From contig NC_087070.1 of the NCBI RefSeq assembly GCF_963678635.1, forward strand, positions 9,086,539-9,150,538: a stretch of 64,000 nucleotides of DNA, read 5' to 3'. The DNA is from Symsagittifera roscoffensis (Eukaryota; Xenacoelomorpha; Acoela; Convolutidae). The position numbers were made by a program, and so were the translations under genes. The notes beneath the pieces are model-generated. The model had not been told where the DNA came from and made no database searches. It saw only the letters and a list, made by a program, of their open reading frames with translations. The stretch's first letter is position 1, and each line of letters begins with the position of its first letter. This document shows, piece after piece, positions 61,481 to 64,000 of the stretch.

Positions 61481-61804
61481 TCAGTTAGAACTTTTGCTCG
61501 TCTGCTTTTTAGGTTGAATTTTGAGAGAGTGACCTTCAGAATTTTCAATTAATCCTAGTTTTGTATGGTTTGTGCCTATGGGCCGTCCTGCAATTAATAC
61601 ATGGCCTCCAGAGACCAAACAAGACGGGTTCCAAATCTGGTTTCTAATACAATCCATTTCCCTTCCCAGTCTCATTTCTCCTGTCGGGTTTCTGACAGAA
61701 TAAGTCAAACGGTCGAACAGCCGAAAAGACAGAAGACCAAAGAGACCAAAACTTTGAAAACTGATTGTATGCAGAAAGCAAAAAAAAATAAGGCAGAACT
61801 TCAA
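61481..61804 (-). other. Unrecognised 107-codon open frame
   Basis: The minus-strand frame starts with a hydrophobic, F-rich segment, followed from about residue 41 by mixed sequence (EMRLGREMDCIRNQIW, VSGGHVLIAGRP). The second half is less AT-driven than the flanks, and the local G+C is visibly higher at 61,570-61,730. That could mark a former exon or a mobile-element scrap. I recognise no domain. An overlapping plus-strand frame (61,601-61,852) is K/T/Q-rich and equally unsupported. Confidence 0.2.
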
Positions 61805-61854
61805 GTTTACCGAAAGAGCACTTTTAAAATTTTTCTTGCCATCAAAAACTAACG

Positions 61855-63385
61855 ATTTTTGTGGAGATATTCATTTAATTAATCAAAATATCTTATCATT
61901 AAATTAAATCATAGCTAACATGACAGGTGAGCTTGTAGACACTTTGGTCTTTTGATACCCTATTTATAAAGATTATTCAGACGTTTTTCTTGCAATTACT
62001 GTACAATTCGAATAGTTAAGCTGGCCATGCTCTTTTTTTTTCTTTAAAAGTACCCCTATTTTTCTATTGAAATTGCTAAACAACAAATAAGCAATGTATT
62101 ACCCGACTATGTGCGTCACTTTTACAACGTATAACTTATACCTAAAGATCTTTTAATTGCGACCCCCATTAAAAAGGGAGAAATTGTCATAAAGCTGAGG
62201 GAGGGGTATTCTCTTGATGGAAGTAACGGATGCTGCAAAACTTATAACCAATCACAATCATTAGACATTCTTATTGGCTAAATGATTTTTGCACAAAATG
62301 AAACCAGTTGAAAACAAGTATTTATTAAATACTTTGATATTTATAACAGTAAAATTTTTATAACTAACCAACCAAGATCCACTAGTAAAATTTACGATAT
62401 TTTGTAAAACTGAAACTATTCATAGTTTCAGCCGGAGAATATATTAGAACAGATACGAATCAGTTGTTTTCTTCTCTCCGCTAACCTCAAAGATTAACAT
62501 TATATTCTAGATCTTTTGAGACAAGGGAATATAAGAGTACGAGTAGGATTGGTATTAAACTAAGAAGTTGCACGAATCTATCCGGCCGCAAATATGATAG
62601 CTTGACGAACAGACAGTGAACCATATCCCACATTACTCTATGAGAAGGCCACCCGGACCTAAGCTCAATTGGTGCGACCAAATAACCTCAAGCAGACCTA
62701 ATATTAACTTAGATTTAGAAAAAACTAAGCAAATCGAAATAAATTGATAAAATAATTAGCTTATTTCCTTGTCTCACTAAGTCTAATCAAGCCAATACCT
62801 AAGACAAAACCAGATCACAAAAAAGACAATAAACCAAAAACCTGCATCGCAAAGCAAAAAGTAGACAACGACGACAACAAATTTTCAAACCTATTTGTGC
62901 AGTAAAATTACTATTCAACTATTATAAAAACTGCATGCAAAATTAACCGTAAAAATAAGTTACTAAGCTATTTTTTTTAGTAAAACAAATTAACTGAAAA
63001 AAATGTACAAAAACAAAATGTCAACATGAATTGAAACCTAATTGTGGATCAAATCATCTTTGCTATTATATGAACTGCATTAAATAGAGCCGTAAATTTG
63101 ATTTAATAAGCAATAATTTTTGAATAATAAACGATAAGTATTGCGATAATTGAATAAAAAGATTTCGACAATAAGCTTTATCACACACTTCAAATCTGCA
63201 GTTGCAGTAACTTTTCTGAAGTTTTTATTTCAATTTTATAAATTTCCTAAACATAACAAAAAAACAAAAACAGTATGAAAATTGAATGATGTTAATTTAA
63301 AGAATGTTCCACGCTCTTGAGTATCATCATCTTTTCCTGTATTTCTTAACCCTAAAACAATTTAAAAAAAATTAGTACGAACCTA
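61855..63385. other. AT-rich stretch with a slightly GC-richer patch
   Basis: Mostly A/T homopolymer-rich with many stops. A patch at about 62,460-62,700 is less AT-rich and gives a 64-codon minus-strand frame (62,487-62,681) with W, P and R residues. I recognise no domain. I looked for a tRNA-like B-box there and did not find one. Confidence 0.4.
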
Positions 63386-63450
63386 ATAAAGATCAAGATC
63401 ATCAAGACCTTGTAAGATGAAACCATCAAGATTATCAAGACCTTTGAAAA
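63386..63450 (+). repeat. Short ATCAAGA repeat
   Basis: AGATCAAGATCATCAAGACCTT is followed about 35 bp later by CATCAAGATTATCAAGACCTT, giving four to five ATCAAGA words in 65 bp. A further single CATCAAGATTT lies at about 63,658. Confidence 0.65.
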
Positions 63451-64000
63451 AACATTCTCGTTTGCAGTTAACATATTTTAAACTTATTTAATTTATCTAA
63501 TTATCAATCAAGGCTTCTTCTTGGTTTCAAATCATAAACCCTAAAACTAATTATTTAAGTCAGATCGCACAGGCTTAACCTTGAATCTTTATTCTTCCAT
63601 CTTTTTAATTTTAAATCTTAAGAATTTAAAAAATATATATTTTTTTCAATATGATTTCATCAAGATTTGCCTTGGATCTTATGAATTTTACCTTTACATT
63701 CAATTTATATCTTAAAACTGAGTGTTTAACAACTTAAAGGGTCGATTGATTTTCCAAACATTCTGAACGACCAAGGCCTACCTGAGAACTTTTCTCAAAA
63801 AACTCGACAATTAAAATAAGCTGAACATTGAAGAACTTTGGTTATTCATGCTTCACTTGAACCCTACCTCTTATATGACTTATGCTTATAACAACGCTTA
63901 GAACGAGTCAGCTCTGAAATATTCTCTACTGATCTACTTGTGTACTAATTAAACTTTTTTAAACCGTGAATTGCACAGAATGGCGTGAAAAATGTTCTAA
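63451..64000. other. AT-rich stretch, no supported feature
   Basis: No open frame over 60 codons, no repeat and no RNA gene recognised up to the right edge of the window. Confidence 0.5.

Noticed and set aside
62460..62700. tRNA or other small RNA gene in the GC-richer patch
   Set aside because: No B-box-like GGTTCGANTCC and no cloverleaf pairing could be found by eye.

Overview
The window looks like AT-rich nuclear DNA from a eukaryote, most likely an invertebrate animal. It holds no intact protein-coding gene that I can support. The reasons are a 45-kb satellite array, a decayed Ty3/gypsy-type retroelement, a second and unrelated tandem array, and otherwise AT-rich sequence without long reading frames. 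The species cannot be fixed from the sequence. Heterochromatin (pericentromeric, sex-chromosome or B-chromosome-like) is the simplest setting, but that is inference.

Region 1 (1 to about 45,290) is one uninterrupted head-to-tail satellite. The monomer is about 138 bp, giving roughly 330 copies, and the array runs off the left edge of the window. Each monomer carries two CATCTGCTCA-type boxes 47 bp apart, an AAGCAGCAGTGTAAGC block, an A-rich tract, CCAAT motifs and an ACGT core that is often the E-box CACGTG. The monomer appears to be built from shorter related subunits of about 46 bp. On top of this lie nested higher-order repeats whose lengths are close to whole numbers of monomers: about 279, 406, 551, 695, 824, 1,389, 1,657, 2,980, 3,034 and 5,206 bp. 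Local sequence domains replace one another along the array, as expected from repeated unequal exchange or amplification.

Region 2 (about 45,280 to 48,125, minus strand) is a broken gag-protease segment of an LTR-type retroelement. It has a Q/N-rich N-terminus, a capsid-like helical region, a CCHC zinc knuckle disrupted by a frameshift, an R/S/N-rich linker, and a retropepsin-like domain with D-S-G. It carries many stops and frameshifts. It is cut off between protease and reverse transcriptase exactly where the satellite begins.

Region 3 (48.1 to 56.35 kb) is non-coding in appearance. It holds a diverged pair of direct repeats of about 200 bp, a 1.2-kb cluster of TCTGTTTT/AAAACAGA inverted motifs, several short tandem motifs, and a belt of ATAATCGATTATAAT-like palindromes.

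Region 4 (56,355 to 59,815) is a second tandem array, 9 copies of a 381-bp unit. The outermost units share variants that the inner ones lack. Region 5 (59.8 to 64 kb) is AT-rich sequence with one diverged duplication of about 340 bp and a few unrecognised short open frames.

No genes work together here. The biology is repeat evolution: an actively rearranging satellite abutting a dead retroelement.
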